Source: Cocos nucifera
Lineage: Eukaryota; Streptophyta; Magnoliopsida; Arecales; Arecaceae
Reading direction: 5' to 3'
Assembly (NCBI GenBank): GCA_006176705.1
Contig: QRFJ01004870.1
Location: forward strand, 1-64,000
Length of the DNA: 64,000 nt
In this document: positions 1 to 10,538 of the stretch, piece after piece
How the letters are laid out: the number at the start of each line of letters is the position of its first letter
How positions within the stretch are numbered: the first letter of the stretch is position 1
Notes under the pieces: model-generated
Told to the model about the DNA's origin: nothing
Databases searched by the model: none
Seen by the model: only the letters and a program-made list of their open reading frames with translations
Made by a program: the position numbers and the translations under genes

Positions 1-251
1 CATTTGAGATTTTTTAATTAGGTTTGAATGAATATTTTTAAATTAATTTTAAAAATAAAATAAATAAATAAATTAAAAAAAAGAAAAGAGAACTAGGGTT
101 AGGATTGATCTCACCAGGCAAAACTTGTGATTCTTTGTTTCTTCTTTTTCTTTCCTATAAAATAAAAAAAAAAAATTAGCAAAAAAATAAAAATTTATTT
201 ATAATTTATTTAAGAAAAATCAAAGAGATCAAAAATTTAATATCCGTGCCT

Positions 252-269
252 TCCCCGACAACGGCGCCA
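252..269 (-). other. Extra copy of the tRNA-Asp primer-binding site
   Basis: The minus strand reads TGGCGCCGTTGTCGGGGA, one mismatch from the complement of the plant tRNA-Asp 3' end. It is followed by the same 6-base spacer and LTR-edge motif (TGATAG on the plus strand) as the functional-looking site at 343-360. It appears to be part of a duplication of about 90 bp of the LTR/leader junction. Confidence 0.7.
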
Positions 270-342
270 AAAACTTGATAGGAAGCGTTGCTGAAATTAT
301 TTTTAATTTATCAAAGAAATCAAAATCAAAAATCAAAAACCG

Positions 343-360
343 TCCCCGGCAACGGCGCCA
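343..360 (-). other. Primer-binding site, tRNA-Asp type
   Basis: The minus strand reads TGGCGCCGTTGCCGGGGA, a perfect 18-base complement of the plant tRNA-Asp(GTC) 3' end as I recall it. It sits 6 bases from the LTR edge at 367. This spacing and sequence are typical of Athila/Tat elements. It primes minus-strand cDNA synthesis for the copy extending to the left. Confidence 0.85.
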
Positions 361-366
361 AAAACT

Positions 367-1976
367 TGATAGGGACGCGATGTTGTCGTTAAGACACCGT
401 GTTTATCAGTTTAATCCGACTTCTTAAAATTATTGAAAATGCGTAGATAGTAGTGAGTCGGGTCGAATCCACAGGGAAGGTAGTATTTTTAGATTTAAAA
501 TCTTTAATTTTTTTGAAAAGAAAAAGAAAAGAATTTGAGTTTTGAAATAAAAAGTGAAGTCGGAAATTAAAAAGCAAAAATTAAAAGGTGCAGAAATTTA
601 AACTTGGTACTAAGATCTACTAGTTAGATCTTAGCATCTACTTGCAAAGCAATAATTTAAAGTACAGAAATTAAATTGCAATAAAAAGCAAGAAATTAAA
701 ATGCAAAAATAAAATTTTTATTAATTAAAATTTTAGAAATTTAAATACATAAAATTTAAAAAGAAAAGATAAAAAATAAAATAGCCTGATCTCTGATCTT
801 GGATCGGCATTGGCAGAAAGATGGTGTAGAAGCTCGGCTCTTCTTCTCGACACCCGTTGCTTCGAAGCAGCCTTTAACCCATAGCCTGGCTTCACCCTGT
901 ACCAAAGCTTCACCTTGATCGGAGATGTTGATTTTTGGAGGCCTGGGGTCCTTTTTATAGAGCTAGGAGGGCTGGATATTTTTTCTAAAGGCAATGTGGG
1001 ACTAATGGCCTTTGTAATCATCAAAATATAAATAAATTTGAATAAAATTTGAATTAAAATAGCTCTGATATGACTCTGATAAATCTGGATAAAATCCATT
1101 CAATAGGAATCCAACGGTCCAAAAATCATCAAAATCGGATGCAGATCAGGCTCAGATCGGGTCGGATTAAATTCTGGCCGTTGGATCGCGCTTGATGGAG
1201 GAAAATCTGGCCGCAAATTGCACTTCGGGAGTCTTGATCACCGTCGGGAGCTTTCTGGACCGTTGGATCGATCATCCTGGATTGAGCGCTGCGTCCGATG
1301 GTGATCCGCGTGATGTTTGTAATCTGAATAAAATTCGGAAGCAACCACAGCCGTCCGATCCTGACCGCAAACAACCACATCCGTCCGATCGCGCAATTAC
1401 TGTTCCCATGGACCGCGTGGACCGGCCGCACCATGCACACCGCAACCAATCAGCACCTCTTGTTGTCGAGTGAAAAGACCAAATTATCCCTTGTGAGCCG
1501 CGATAAATTTCTGTAGACCCTTTAAGGGGTCTAGGTCCACCACGTGGCAAGCTCTGATTCGTCGGAATTTCTGCTGAGCTGGCGGTCCACGCCTAGATCG
1601 TGGACTGGCTGATGGCTTCAATGGCTGAGTCGGCTTGGCTCGGCTTGGTGGCTTGGCTTGCGGAGCCGGCTGAGCCATTTTCTTTTTTTATTTAATTTTT
1701 ATTTATTTTATATCTTTAGAAATTCATATCTTTTCCATTTTAGCTCTGTTTTACTTGAAATTTATTTCGTTATGATCAAAAAAATGAGCTCTTTCTATTG
1801 ATAATAAAATTTTATTTTTTAATTTTTATTATTTTTTTATTATTTTTAATTAATTTTTTAATTAATAAAAATATGAATTTTTCAAAAATTATATATAAAT
1901 TGATTATTAATTCTTAAAAATTAATATAAATTAATTAATAAATTAATACTTTTATTGATGAATTTATTACTTATCA
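367..1976 (-). repeat. LTR, Athila-like element (left, shared)
   Basis: The LTR is 1610 bp. On the plus strand it begins TGATAG and ends TTATCA, so the minus strand starts TGATAA and ends CTATCA. It aligns with 5965-7539 over its full length with scattered substitutions and small indels. Short ORFs within it are not conserved and are not genes. Confidence 0.85.
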
Positions 1977-2659
1977 CATTAACTTTAGCTCAACTTTAAG
2001 TTTCGAATTTTACTAAGCAGTTTTCAAAATGGCCATTGATATTCAGTAGAGCTTAAATGAGATATATCATTGGGGTATTAATACTTATCAATAGAAAAAT
2101 TAAGCTTAAATTTTTTAGAATTAGAAATTGCTACTTCCATTTATTGATTTTTATTAATATCATTGCTTACTTAGGCAACGGAAAAAAATTTTTTTTTTTT
2201 ATATTCTAGACTTAACTCTTTATTGAATTTTTTTAATACTTGAATTCCTCAATATCTCACAGATTCTCTAATCTCAATGCTATCAATTTTCTTTTAAAAA
2301 TGAAATGCTTAGTTTAATTCTCAATTCTTAAGCATAATCAGGTGTCTAAATACTAAATACTAACTTTTTTGAGGACTTAAAATTTTAAAATTTTTATTTT
2401 TCTCCCTCCCAACTTAATCGACATTATCCTCAATGGAGAAGAAAAAAAATAAAGGATGTAATAAAGAACATGAAAGAATACACCTGACTATATTTTTGGT
2501 CCAGCACATGCCTTTGAAAATTTGGGCTCTCCCTCCAACTTATTCAAATTATCCTAAAAAAAAATAAACTAAAAAGATAAATTAGATAAAAACTAAATAT
2601 TGGGTTGCCTCCCAACAAGCGCTAAGTTTACCGTCTTCAGCCAGACACAATGCAGCTTA
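1977..2659 (-). other. Non-coding 3' internal part of the Athila-like element
   Basis: This is AT-rich sequence between the end of the gag remnant and the 3' LTR. It holds pyrimidine-rich plus-strand patches near 2401 and 2530 (purine-rich on the minus strand). No clear polypurine tract touches the LTR at 1977, where one would be needed, so it may be mutated. No protein domain is visible. Confidence 0.6.
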
Positions 2660-3933
2660 CTATCCTGTGTCGAATATTGGATTGACAAATTCCAATGGTT
2701 TTGGATTGCCAATCTCAGAAAGTTGATTTATAATCCCATTATTGATATATTCATTATTAATTTTAGGGATATAATTTATGATTCCATTCTCAGACCCATG
2801 TTTATTAAGAATTTCTCCTATTTGTTCTTCTAAAATGCTCATGAATGGAGTTTTTGTATTAGGAGTTAAGTTTGATTCAATGGGTGCTGGAATGGTGACT
2901 AAAGGCTATTTTAATTCTGGAGGTAAATTAATGTGATCTTGCTTAAACAACTCCATTGATATTTCATTACATGCCTCTTGATTTTTGTAAGAAGAACCAG
3001 CTTCTAGGGTTGAAGGAAATAGGACATTAGGTTTATAAGTCTTGGGTAAATCATCTATTCTCTTTTTCCCTATTTCTATCTCATTTAAACTAGGAACTAG
3101 CATCAGTACTAATTCCTGGCTCGGGTTCTTCTATGTGGTTAGTCTCAGTACTAACCAATTTCTCTAAATTTTTATTTTGGCTAGCATCAGTACTAGCCTC
3201 TCTCACCTGGTCTTGGTATGGGTCCATAAGAATCCTATAGCTTTTAAGTTCAGAAATTACTTTGGTATTCTCAAATTGGGGATTCTTAAGTGAGACATTA
3301 AATTGATAACTTGGTCCAGGTGGTTGGTGGACATTAGGTGGGTTGTTTGAAATTGGTAGGTTCGGTAGTTGATCTAGTTCTCTCCTCATGTTAGACTCAA
3401 CTAATTATCTAATTTGAGCTTCTAGTCTGGCGATAGATTGCTTGTTGAGTCAGAATCAATTGTTGAAGTTGGTTAAATCTATCATCAGCTAGATTGGTCT
3501 GTTGAGGAGGTGGGTATGAGGGCTGATTATGATGTGGTGGCTGGAGAGGCTTACTAGGCTGACCTCTATTATAACTATAATTTTGGTATTGGGATCTATT
3601 TTGATAATTTTGTATAGATGAAATTTGGATCTGAGCCTGAGTCTGTTGAGATGTCCAAGAAAAATTATGGTGGTTGCTCCAATCTGGATTATATGAATTT
3701 GAAAATGGATCATTAATCGGCTTGGAGTAGCCTTTAGCAGCTTGGACTTGTTCTTGGATAAAAGATGAAAACTGTGCAGTCATAGGACATTCACTCACAT
3801 GATGGGTTGGGCTAGCACAGATTGAACAAATCTCCTGATAATTAGAAGATGATGTGAATTGTGCAGGAGATTGTTGACCTAGGGTTAGGACTTGATCTAA
3901 TTTCTGAGCAAGAAAGTCCACTTTATTTATCAA
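2660..3933 (-). pseudogene. gag C-terminal part (zinc knuckle and tail), Athila-like
   Basis: The first open segment (3933-3409) holds a CX2CX4HX4C zinc knuckle (CSICASPTHHVSEC), which in Gag binds packaged RNA. Downstream is 'NPDWSNHHNFSW', close to the 'NPGWxNHPNFSW' block typical of Athila Gag proteins. The following segments (3389-3090, 3103-2906, 2842-2660) are low-complexity, rich in Gln, Asn, Pro and Ser, and lie in different frames. The reading frame breaks between this part and the capsid part near 3955. No aspartic protease motif follows, unlike in full Athila elements. Confidence 0.75.
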
Positions 3934-3959
3934 ATTTAAATCAGTCTTATGACTAGATT

Positions 3960-4655
3960 CTAGATGTTTAAATTCATGGATCCCTGCCCAGTTTGGTGGA
4001 AAGACAATGAAGCATGGTTAATTGAGTTTTCACTCAGGATTTCAAATAAGGTATAGGCTTCGTCCTCACTCTTGTTCATGAATGCACCTCCACAGGATGC
4101 ATCTACTATCTGTCTGTATTGGTCTCCTAAACCCTCATAGAAAGCTTGAACTATTTGCCACTTAGACAAACCATGGTGTGGGCATTTTCTAAGAAGTTCC
4201 TTAAGTCTCTCCCATGACTCATGAATCTGTTCCCCTGGAAGCTGAGCAAATCCAGTGATAGCTCGCCTCATAGTATTGGTTCGGCCTATGGGATAAAATT
4301 TTTTAAGAAATTCACTTTGCAAGTCAGCCCAAGTTTTAATTGATCTCCCTATTGTCCCAAGCCAGTACTTGGCTTTGTCTTTTAATGATAAGGAAAATAA
4401 AATTAGTCTAAGGGCATCATTAGTTAAATTTTGAATTCTCACCGTAGAGCAGATTTCTAAGAATTCATCTAGATGTTTATAAGGATCTTCATTGGTGTTC
4501 CCATAAAAAGATGGAAGCATCTGGATTGTAGTCGGCTTGATCTCATAGTGGGTAGCATGAATTTTAGGTAATTGGATACAAGTCGATGGGTTATAGGTAG
4601 AAGGAATAAAGTATTCTTTCATCTGCTTAGGTGGTTCTCTAAAATTTTCAGCCAT
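3960..4655 (-). pseudogene. gag capsid domain (Retrotrans_gag), Athila-like
   Basis: The 231-residue open stretch starts MAENFREPPKQ. It carries the plant Ty3 capsid pattern: 'FYGNTNEDPYKHLDEFLEIC' near residues 50-70, 'LKDKAKYWL' near 95, 'FLKKFYP' near 115, and 'ESWERLKELLRKCPHHGL' near 145-162. These are hallmark positions of the Athila/Tat Retrotrans_gag domain, which forms virus-like particles in the cytoplasm. The first ATG follows a leader of about 1.3 kb after the primer site, as usual for Athila. The frame ends at a stop near 3960 and the zinc-knuckle part continues in another frame, so the protein is broken. Confidence 0.85.
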
Positions 4656-5940
4656 TTGGTTATCGGATTTAATACAATTCAGCCTTTTAATTTTATGGTT
4701 GGGTTCAACTAGATCAGGTAAAGCGATTTTCTACCGTGCATGCACTAGTGCAACCCTAACGTGTTGGTTCAAATTTTTTTAAAAAAATTTTAGAATTTTT
4801 TATATTTTTTTATTATTTTATTATATTAATTATTTTATTTATTTAATTTAATTTAATTATTATTTTTAATATTTTTTAGTTAGTTAAATTTAATTTTTAT
4901 TTTATTTTATTTTATTTTATTTTTATAGGAGAAAGAAGAAGAAAGAAAGAAGAGTTCTAAAGAAGAGGTCCTAAGGAGTCCTAGAACTAAGAAAGAGAGA
5001 GAAGAATTAGGTTTAATTAGGTTTGATGTTGGTTAGCAATCAAGTTGGTCAATCAATCCTGACTAAGGGTTATCCTAGATCTAGACAGCTCCTAACTGCC
5101 AAGGTCACCTTCAAGCCCTCCAAGTGTAGGATTAGCCAATCAACTAGCCAGGTAAGTGTAAGGTCGGTGGGAGTCCCCCCGTTGCTTGCCTTAGACACCA
5201 ATTATGCTTGGCCAGGTAAGCGAACGGAACCAATTAGAAACCACCTTCCTTCGGGCCCAGTCGTCCCTGAACCACTTTCCTAGACACCAGTCAAATTGAC
5301 TTAACCTAATCCGGTTCAACTCTTAGGATTCCTTGTCCTATTGAGCTCGAGTTCCTAGGGTTGATGTCTAATTGATTTTAAAATTAAAGGCTTAGGTCAA
5401 TGCAGGATGCTGGTTGGTTGTTTGTGGGCCAAGGAAGGGTGATCAAATCCCACCTTATCTTGTTTAATTGGGTTGTGCCCTTAATTTGGTTTAATATGAA
5501 TATGCACAAAAAAAATTTTCAATCAAAGGGTTCTATGCAATTTAAACTAGATGCATGCAACTAATTGAATTCTGAAAGGCTTACCTTGCCTCCAGCAATC
5601 ACCAAAAAAAATAAAATAAAAATAAAAATAAAACTAATATGATGCATGCTCTAAACAGTTAGGATTTCTAATCTTATCATGAGACTTTTTAATTAGATTT
5701 AAATGAATATTTTTTTAAAATTAATTTAAAAATAAAATAAATAAATAAATAAAAAGAAAAGAGAATTAGGGTTAGGATTGATCTCACCAAGCAAAACTCC
5801 TGGTTCTTTTTGTTCTTTAATCTTTTTTTCTATAAAATAATAAAAAAAAATTAGCAAGCAATATTTATAAGAAAATAAAAATTTTATTTATAATTTATTT
5901 ATAAAAAATCAAAGAGATCAAAAATTTAATGTCCGTGCCT
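4656..5940 (-). other. 5' leader of the Athila-like element
   Basis: This is about 1.3 kb between the primer site and the gag start. It is AT-rich, with a (TTTTA)n-like run near 4897-4925 and a purine-rich patch at 4927-5010 on the plus strand. The part nearest the primer site (about 5660-5940) repeats at 1-340 in the left tandem copy. ORFs on the plus strand here show no known domain. I see no gene. Confidence 0.6.
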
Positions 5941-5958
5941 TCTCCGATAATGGTGCCA
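5941..5958 (-). other. Primer-binding site (decayed), tRNA-Asp type
   Basis: The minus strand reads TGGCACCATTATCGGAGA. This is a degraded version of the tRNA-Asp complement seen at 343-360, 6 bases from the LTR edge at 5965. Confidence 0.75.
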
Positions 5959-5964
5959 AAAACT

Positions 5965-7539
5965 TGATAGAAATGCGATGTTGTCGTTAAGACACCGTGT
6001 TTATCAGTTTAATCCGACTTCTTAAAATAATTAAAAATTCGTAGATAGCAGTGAGTCGGGTCGAATCCATAGGAAAGGTAGTGTTTTTAGATTTGAAATC
6101 TTTGATTTTACAAAAGAAAAAGAAAATAATTTGAGTTTTGAAATCAAAAGTGAAGTCAGAATATTAAAAATAAAAATTAAAAGATGCAGAAATTTAAACT
6201 TGGTACTAAGATCTACTAATTAGATCTTAGCATCTACCTGCAACAAAAAGTAATAATCAAAGTGAAAAAATTAAATTGCAATAAAAAGTAAGAAATTAAA
6301 ATGCAAAAACAACATTTTTATTAATTAAAATTTTAGAATTTAAATACATAAAATTTAAAAGGAATAAAATAGCCTGATCTCTGATCTTAGATCGGCATTG
6401 GCAAAAAGATGGTGTAGAAGCCCAGCTCTTCCTCTCGACACCTATTGCTTCGAAGTAGCCTTTAACCTATAGCCTTGCTTCACTCTATACCAAAGCTTCA
6501 CCTTGACCAGAGATGTTGATTTCTGGAGGCCTGAGGTCCTTTTTATAGGGCTAGGAGGGCTGGAGAGTTTGCTTCTGGGCAATATGGGACTAAGGTACTC
6601 TTTGATCGTCAAAATATAAAGAAATCTAAATAAAAATTAGATTAAAAAAGTTCTAGATGAATTCTACTACTCTGGATGAAATCTGGTCGTAAATAAAAAT
6701 CCAATGGTCCAAAAATCATCAAAATCGGATGAGTATCGGCCCAGATCAAGTTGGATTAAATTTTGGCCGTCCGATCGCACGTTGATCGAGAAAATCTGAT
6801 CGCAAATCATACGTCGAGAGTCCTGATCACTGTCGGGAGCATTCTGGACCATTGGATCTTCATCACTTGGTTTTTTGGCCATTGAATAGCGCTAGATCAT
6901 TGATAGAATTTGAATCAAACCCGAAAATAACCACCGCCATCCGATCTTGATCGCAATCAACCATAGCCATCCGATCACATAATTACTATTCCCATAGACC
7001 GCATGGATCAGCCACACCGCACATTGCAGCCAATTAGTGCCTCTGTTGTCAAGTGAAAAGACCAGATTGCCCTATGAGCCGCGATAAATTTCTGTGGACC
7101 CTTTAGGGTCCAGGTCTGCCACGTGTCGCACTGTGATTCATCGGTTTATGTTGAGCTGGCGGTCCATGCCTGGATCGTAGACCGGCTGATGGCTTCAACA
7201 GCTGAGTTGGCTTTAATGGCTTGGCTTGGCTTGCGGAGCCGGCTGAACCATTTTCATTTTTATTTAAATTTTATTTATTTTATTTCTCTAAAAATTTATA
7301 TCTTTTTCGTTTTAGCTCTGTTTTACTCAAAATTTATTTCATTATGATAAAAAAAATGAGCTCTTTCTATTGATAATAAAATTTTATTTTTTAATTTTTA
7401 TTATTTTTAATTAATTTTTTAATTAATAAAAATATGAATTTCTCAAAAATTATATATAAATTGATTAATAATTTTTAAAAATTAATATAAATTAATTAAT
7501 AAATTAATATTTTTATTGATGAATTTATTATGCTTATCA
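5965..7539 (-). repeat. LTR, Athila-like element (5' LTR, right)
   Basis: The LTR is 1575 bp, bounded by TGATAG and TTATCA on the plus strand, and homologous to 367-1976. It drives transcription leftward into the leader and gag. Its inner edge abuts the primer site. Its outer edge (7539/7540) abuts remnants of a Tat-like antisense gene. Confidence 0.85.
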
Positions 7540-8215
7540 GCATTCTTAACGGCTTGACACTCGCAAGTCAATTAGAGCTTCAACTATTGAATTTCGGCCT
7601 TCCCTAGCCCGATAGCCTCCGAGAGCTCACCGACGGTCCTCCTTAGAGAGGCGAGCTCCTCCAATTCATTACTTGAGCTAGCCTGCTGAATGCTGTAAAA
7701 TTTTCTCTGAAAATAGGTCACCTCATCCCTGGTAGCTTTTAGCTCTTCTTCAAGCTTGGACATCCTTCCTGCCAAGGATAACCAATAGCTATCATGCCAT
7801 TCTTTAGTGTCCTACAGCTGCTTTTAAAGCTGAAAAAATTTCATCAACCAGTCCTAATCATACCGAGTTTTGTCGGTGGACCAAGGAGAACTTCCTTCTA
7901 AGAGATGAATATTCTTTTTTGCCTTTTTAAGGTCAGCTTCAAGAGAGCTGATCTTCGCTGTCAGTGCCCAAGATTTATCACTAGCATTTTTCTTAAGCTT
8001 CAACAACTCCTTTTCAAAACTTTTCTTCCTGATGCTGAAGTCTGTGGAGTCCCTCATGTGTAGACTTCGGAGGTGGGTAACTTCTTTAGTCACCTCTAAA
8101 GCATTCTTTCGAGAGGCCTGAAGGTCGGCCTCCATCTTCTTCAACTATTTTTTTAAGTGATGGACTTTCTTCTTCAAGCCCTTTATCAAAGGCTTGAGTG
8201 AAGCTCCCTAAGGTG
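7540..8215 (-). pseudogene. Coiled-coil protein remnant, antisense ORF of a Tat-like element
   Basis: Two minus-strand open segments (8144-7854 and 7775-7584) are rich in Lys, Glu, Leu and Ala with heptad spacing, for example 'MKKMEADLQASRKNALEVTK' and 'MAGRMSKLEEELKATRDEV'. They read as one long coiled coil broken by stops. They lie downstream of, and on the same strand as, the exon ending at 8391, separated by about 170 bp. They may be a second module or a separate antisense gene of the same element. No enzymatic motif is visible. The LTR at 7539 cuts the 3' side. Confidence 0.55.
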
Positions 8216-8390
8216 AATGGTCAGTGTAGGCAGGAGAGGGGGGGTTACAACCTTGATTGCTAGAGGCATTCTGAATCATGCACATGGCAACGCAAAGTGT
8301 AAAGCAAGGAAAGAAATCCACCCTTTATTTACTCAATATATTTTCAAGTACATCAAAAGGAAAAAGAAAAAGTACATGGTTATCAAGAGT

Positions 8391-8990
8391 TTAGACCTCA
8401 AGTGGCTTGGCTACTGGAGAGGTTGGAGCATTCTTGACTGCCCTCGGCTCTTGGGCAGGTCTTGACGCTGCACCTGTAGATCTGAAAACCTCTGGAGTAA
8501 CTTCGGCTATATAAGTAGCAGGGGCGACCTCAGCATCAGTAAGCGAAGGACCAACTCTATCCCCTGGCTCCTTTGTGAGGAGGTCCAGATAGATGTCAGG
8601 AAAGTTCTCGGCGACCCACCCCAAGCAGACCTAGAACTCTTCTAAAAAGGCTTCCTAAGCGAAGGCTATTTTTATGTCCTCCATATCTTTGGAGGACTTG
8701 AAGTCTTGTATGGCCCTCTCCATCATGGCGCCAACTTCCTCCTGTGCCTTCCTTCTTTCCTCCTTCTCTAGAGCTAAGGCTGTCCTCAGCTTCGCCATCT
8801 CCTTGCGCTCCTCCCTCAACTTCTTTCAAAGGCGCTCGACTTTGGATGAGTGAGTCTCCGAGGCTACCTTCAAAGTGTCAGCCTTGGCCCGAGCCTTTTC
8901 GACCTCTACGCAGGCTTCTTCAAGGGCCTTGGAGGCTTCGGCTTGTCTCTAGATTGCCACCTCGAAGTGAGCAAAAAGATAGTGTCCCAA
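8391..8990 (-). pseudogene. Antisense Tat-type ORF, 3' exon (coiled coil and acidic tail)
   Basis: Read on the minus strand from the splice acceptor at 8990, this exon encodes 'LGHYLFAHFEVAI', then a coiled coil ('ASKALEEACVEVEKARAKAD', 'KLREERKEMAKLRTALALEK'), then 'RAIQDFKSSKDMEDIKIAFA', then a tail rich in Pro, Ala and Glu ending in a stop at about 8391. This architecture is typical of the long antisense genes of plant Tat-lineage gypsy elements that start with the gypsy-type 'transposase' domain. Several in-frame stops show it is dead. Its cellular role is unknown; the coiled coil suggests self-association. Confidence 0.65.
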
Positions 8991-9079
8991 CTACAAAATA
9001 AAAAATGGGTCAGAATTTTGAAAGATTTCAACTTTAAGGCCCAAAGGGCATGAAGTCAAAATCAAAAGGGGCCACTTAC
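8991..9079 (-). other. Predicted 89-bp intron of the antisense ORF
   Basis: On the minus strand, coding sequence ending 'FNESFVTFLE' is followed by GTAAGTGG. After an AT-rich stretch the sequence reads TTTTGTAG and the next coding segment begins 'LGHYLFAHFEV'. Donor and acceptor both fit the plant consensus, and removing the segment joins coding sequence on both sides. Confidence 0.6.
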
Positions 9080-9516
9080 CTCCAGGAAGGTGACGAAGGA
9101 CTCGTTGAACTTCTCAATGTCGTCCTTCTAATGCATTCTTCCTATAATATGGGGAAGGACGCTCCCCTCCATCAGCGCCTGGATGACCTCTTGGTCATCC
9201 TGGGAACCCTGCTTCAAGCTAAGGCCCACGCCCTCAGAACTCTTAGCCTTCCATTCGACTTTCTTGCTTATGGCTTTCTTCTTCTTCTTTTCCATAACTT
9301 CATCTTATTGAAGAGGGGTAGAAGGGATGGCCATATCAGACAAGATCGGACTCGATGCGGTAACGATGGGCTCAGGGGTCGGCATGGTCTGAATCAGCAT
9401 GGCCTGGCTCGATTCTTCGATATGAGCCTTCTTCAATGGTTCCCTGGCAGGACCGCCCTTCCTCTTAAGGATCTTGATCCCCTTCATCAGACAGTTCCAT
9501 TCCTCTGGAGTCATTT
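9080..9516 (-). pseudogene. Antisense Tat-type ORF, middle exon
   Basis: From the acceptor at 9517 the minus strand reads 'MTPEEWNCLMKGIKILKRK', then a Ser/Pro/Thr-rich linker, a lysine run ('MEKKKKKAISKK'), then 'IQALMEGSVLPHIIGRMH' and 'KDDIEKFNESFVTFLE' before the donor at 9079. Frame breaks are present. It links the N-terminal domain (now at 20380-21135) to the coiled-coil exon. The gap between them is filled by element D. Confidence 0.6.
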
Positions 9517-9587
9517 CTGCAAGGAGGGTAAAGTTAGAAGATCAAAAAAAAAGAATACCACTCAACTGACTGAATGTGAAGAACTAC
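9517..9587 (-). other. Possible 71-bp intron of the antisense ORF
   Basis: The minus strand shows a weak donor (AATAG|GTAGTT) and a good acceptor (CCTCCTTGCAG|A) just before 'MTPEEWNC'. An in-frame TAG sits right at the donor, so either the exon edge has mutated or the donor lies elsewhere. Confidence 0.4.
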
Positions 9588-9597
9588 CTATTGGGTT

Positions 9598-9602
9598 AAG
9601 GG
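9598..9602. repeat. Target-site duplication AAGGG, left side of element D
   Basis: AAGGG directly precedes the D LTR start (TGTGAGG at 9603). The same five bases follow the right LTR at 20375-20379. This marks D as one insertion event and shows that 9602 and 20380 were once adjacent. Confidence 0.8.
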
Positions 9603-10524
9603 TGTGAGGATTTATGGTGCTCCCAAGTCTTGGGAGGCCACGGGAGGAGTCAAGGGGGTGGCTCCAGGGATTCCAGAAGCTTGGTTGGTACTTTGAAGAC
9701 CTGAGACACAAGATGAAGTAAGAAACCAAAGCCAAAGAATCAAGACTTCAGAAAGAAGATTTTTTGCAGGTTAGCCGGCTCAGTCCAAAATCGGGTCTGC
9801 TAAGTCTCAAAGCATAGGCAATATAGAGAGCTGCACGTTCGGGACTCCTGGCATGGCACAGGACTGGGCTGACTCAGTTTCAGACTAAGTCAACCCAGTG
9901 AAACTTAGCCGGCTCAGTGCTGAGACTGAGCTGACTCAGTGCGCGGGTGGAGTTACGTAAGGGTCTGTTTTGAGCTAGGGTCTGGGTTGATCGTAGGGGT
10001 TTTAAGGCCTGATTTGAGAGGTCTTAAGGAGACTAATTCATGTATGGATCGGATCTAAATCCAGAGAATTAGAGCATCGGAGACATGGGTGTACATGGGC
10101 TCGGTGAGTGCTTTTATATATTGGGTTAGTCGAAAAGTTTTTTTGATCATTTCTAATGGCTATGTACAAATACATAGACTGTATTAGGGTTTCATGTGGC
10201 TATGGAATATAGACATTTTCTTCCTCAACTCTCTTCTTCTCTTCTCTCTAGAATTGCTGCCCTAGGATTCTTTATGAAGCCCTAAAGAAGAAGTCATCTC
10301 CCACAAGCCCAAAGAGGGAGGCACTCCATCACAAATCCAGGTAGAGGATCGATGGTTTGCTGCCTATAGAGAACATCACAGGTTTCTTCAGGTTCATGCT
10401 AAAGATCAAAGGCTTTCGCAACATGGTATCGGTGCTTGGGATGTCAAGGATGATTGGCGTTCGAGCGATATCATGGAACATCAATTGATATCAGGGAGAG
10501 GTGATGCCAGTTGGTGCACCAACA
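9603..10524 (+). repeat. 5' LTR of element D
   Basis: It starts TGTGAGGATTT and ends ACCAACA, giving TGT...ACA ends. It matches 19453-20374 with scattered substitutions. Inside, at about 9770-9945, is a degenerate repeat of 'ggctcagt' and 'actgagc' motifs that can pair with each other. Confidence 0.85.
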
Positions 10525-10526
10525 TC

Positions 10527-10538
10527 TGGTATTAGAGC
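10527..10538 (+). other. Primer-binding site, initiator tRNA-Met (element D)
   Basis: TGGTATTAGAGC lies 2 bases after the LTR. It differs by one base from the usual copia site TGGTATCAGAGC. Confidence 0.8.

Larger units (their letters stand above)
1..366 (-). mobile_element. Leader of a second, left-hand Athila-like copy (runs off the window)
   Basis: This stretch closely matches the region just left of the right-hand LTR (about 5660-5964): the same AT-rich run, then a block containing 'gattgatctcacca', then a primer-binding site and the LTR edge. On the minus strand this is the leader lying 3' of a 5' LTR. The LTR at 367-1976 therefore serves both as the 3' LTR of the element to its right and as the 5' LTR of a copy extending leftward. 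No coding sequence is seen here. Confidence 0.75.
367..7539 (-). mobile_element. Athila-like gag-only LTR retrotransposon (non-autonomous)
   Basis: Two similar LTRs (367-1976 and 5965-7539) flank a 4.0-kb internal region read on the minus strand. The order is 5' LTR, tRNA-Asp primer site, leader, then a broken gag with an Athila-like capsid and zinc knuckle. No protease, reverse transcriptase, RNase H or integrase signature is present, so the copy could only move using enzymes supplied in trans. This matches the class of plant elements called TR-GAG. A target duplication cannot be tested because the left LTR is shared with a tandem copy. The right flank begins GCATT at 7540. Confidence 0.8.

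Noticed and set aside
343..360. A sequence matching the 3' end of tRNA-Asp, suggesting a tRNA gene.
   Set aside because: Only the last 18 bases are present, next to an LTR edge. The rest of a tRNA is absent, so it is a primer-binding site.
1192..1550. Overlapping ORFs of about 90-106 codons on both strands in the left LTR.
   Set aside because: They lie in LTR sequence, do not keep their frame in the second LTR, and match no family I know.
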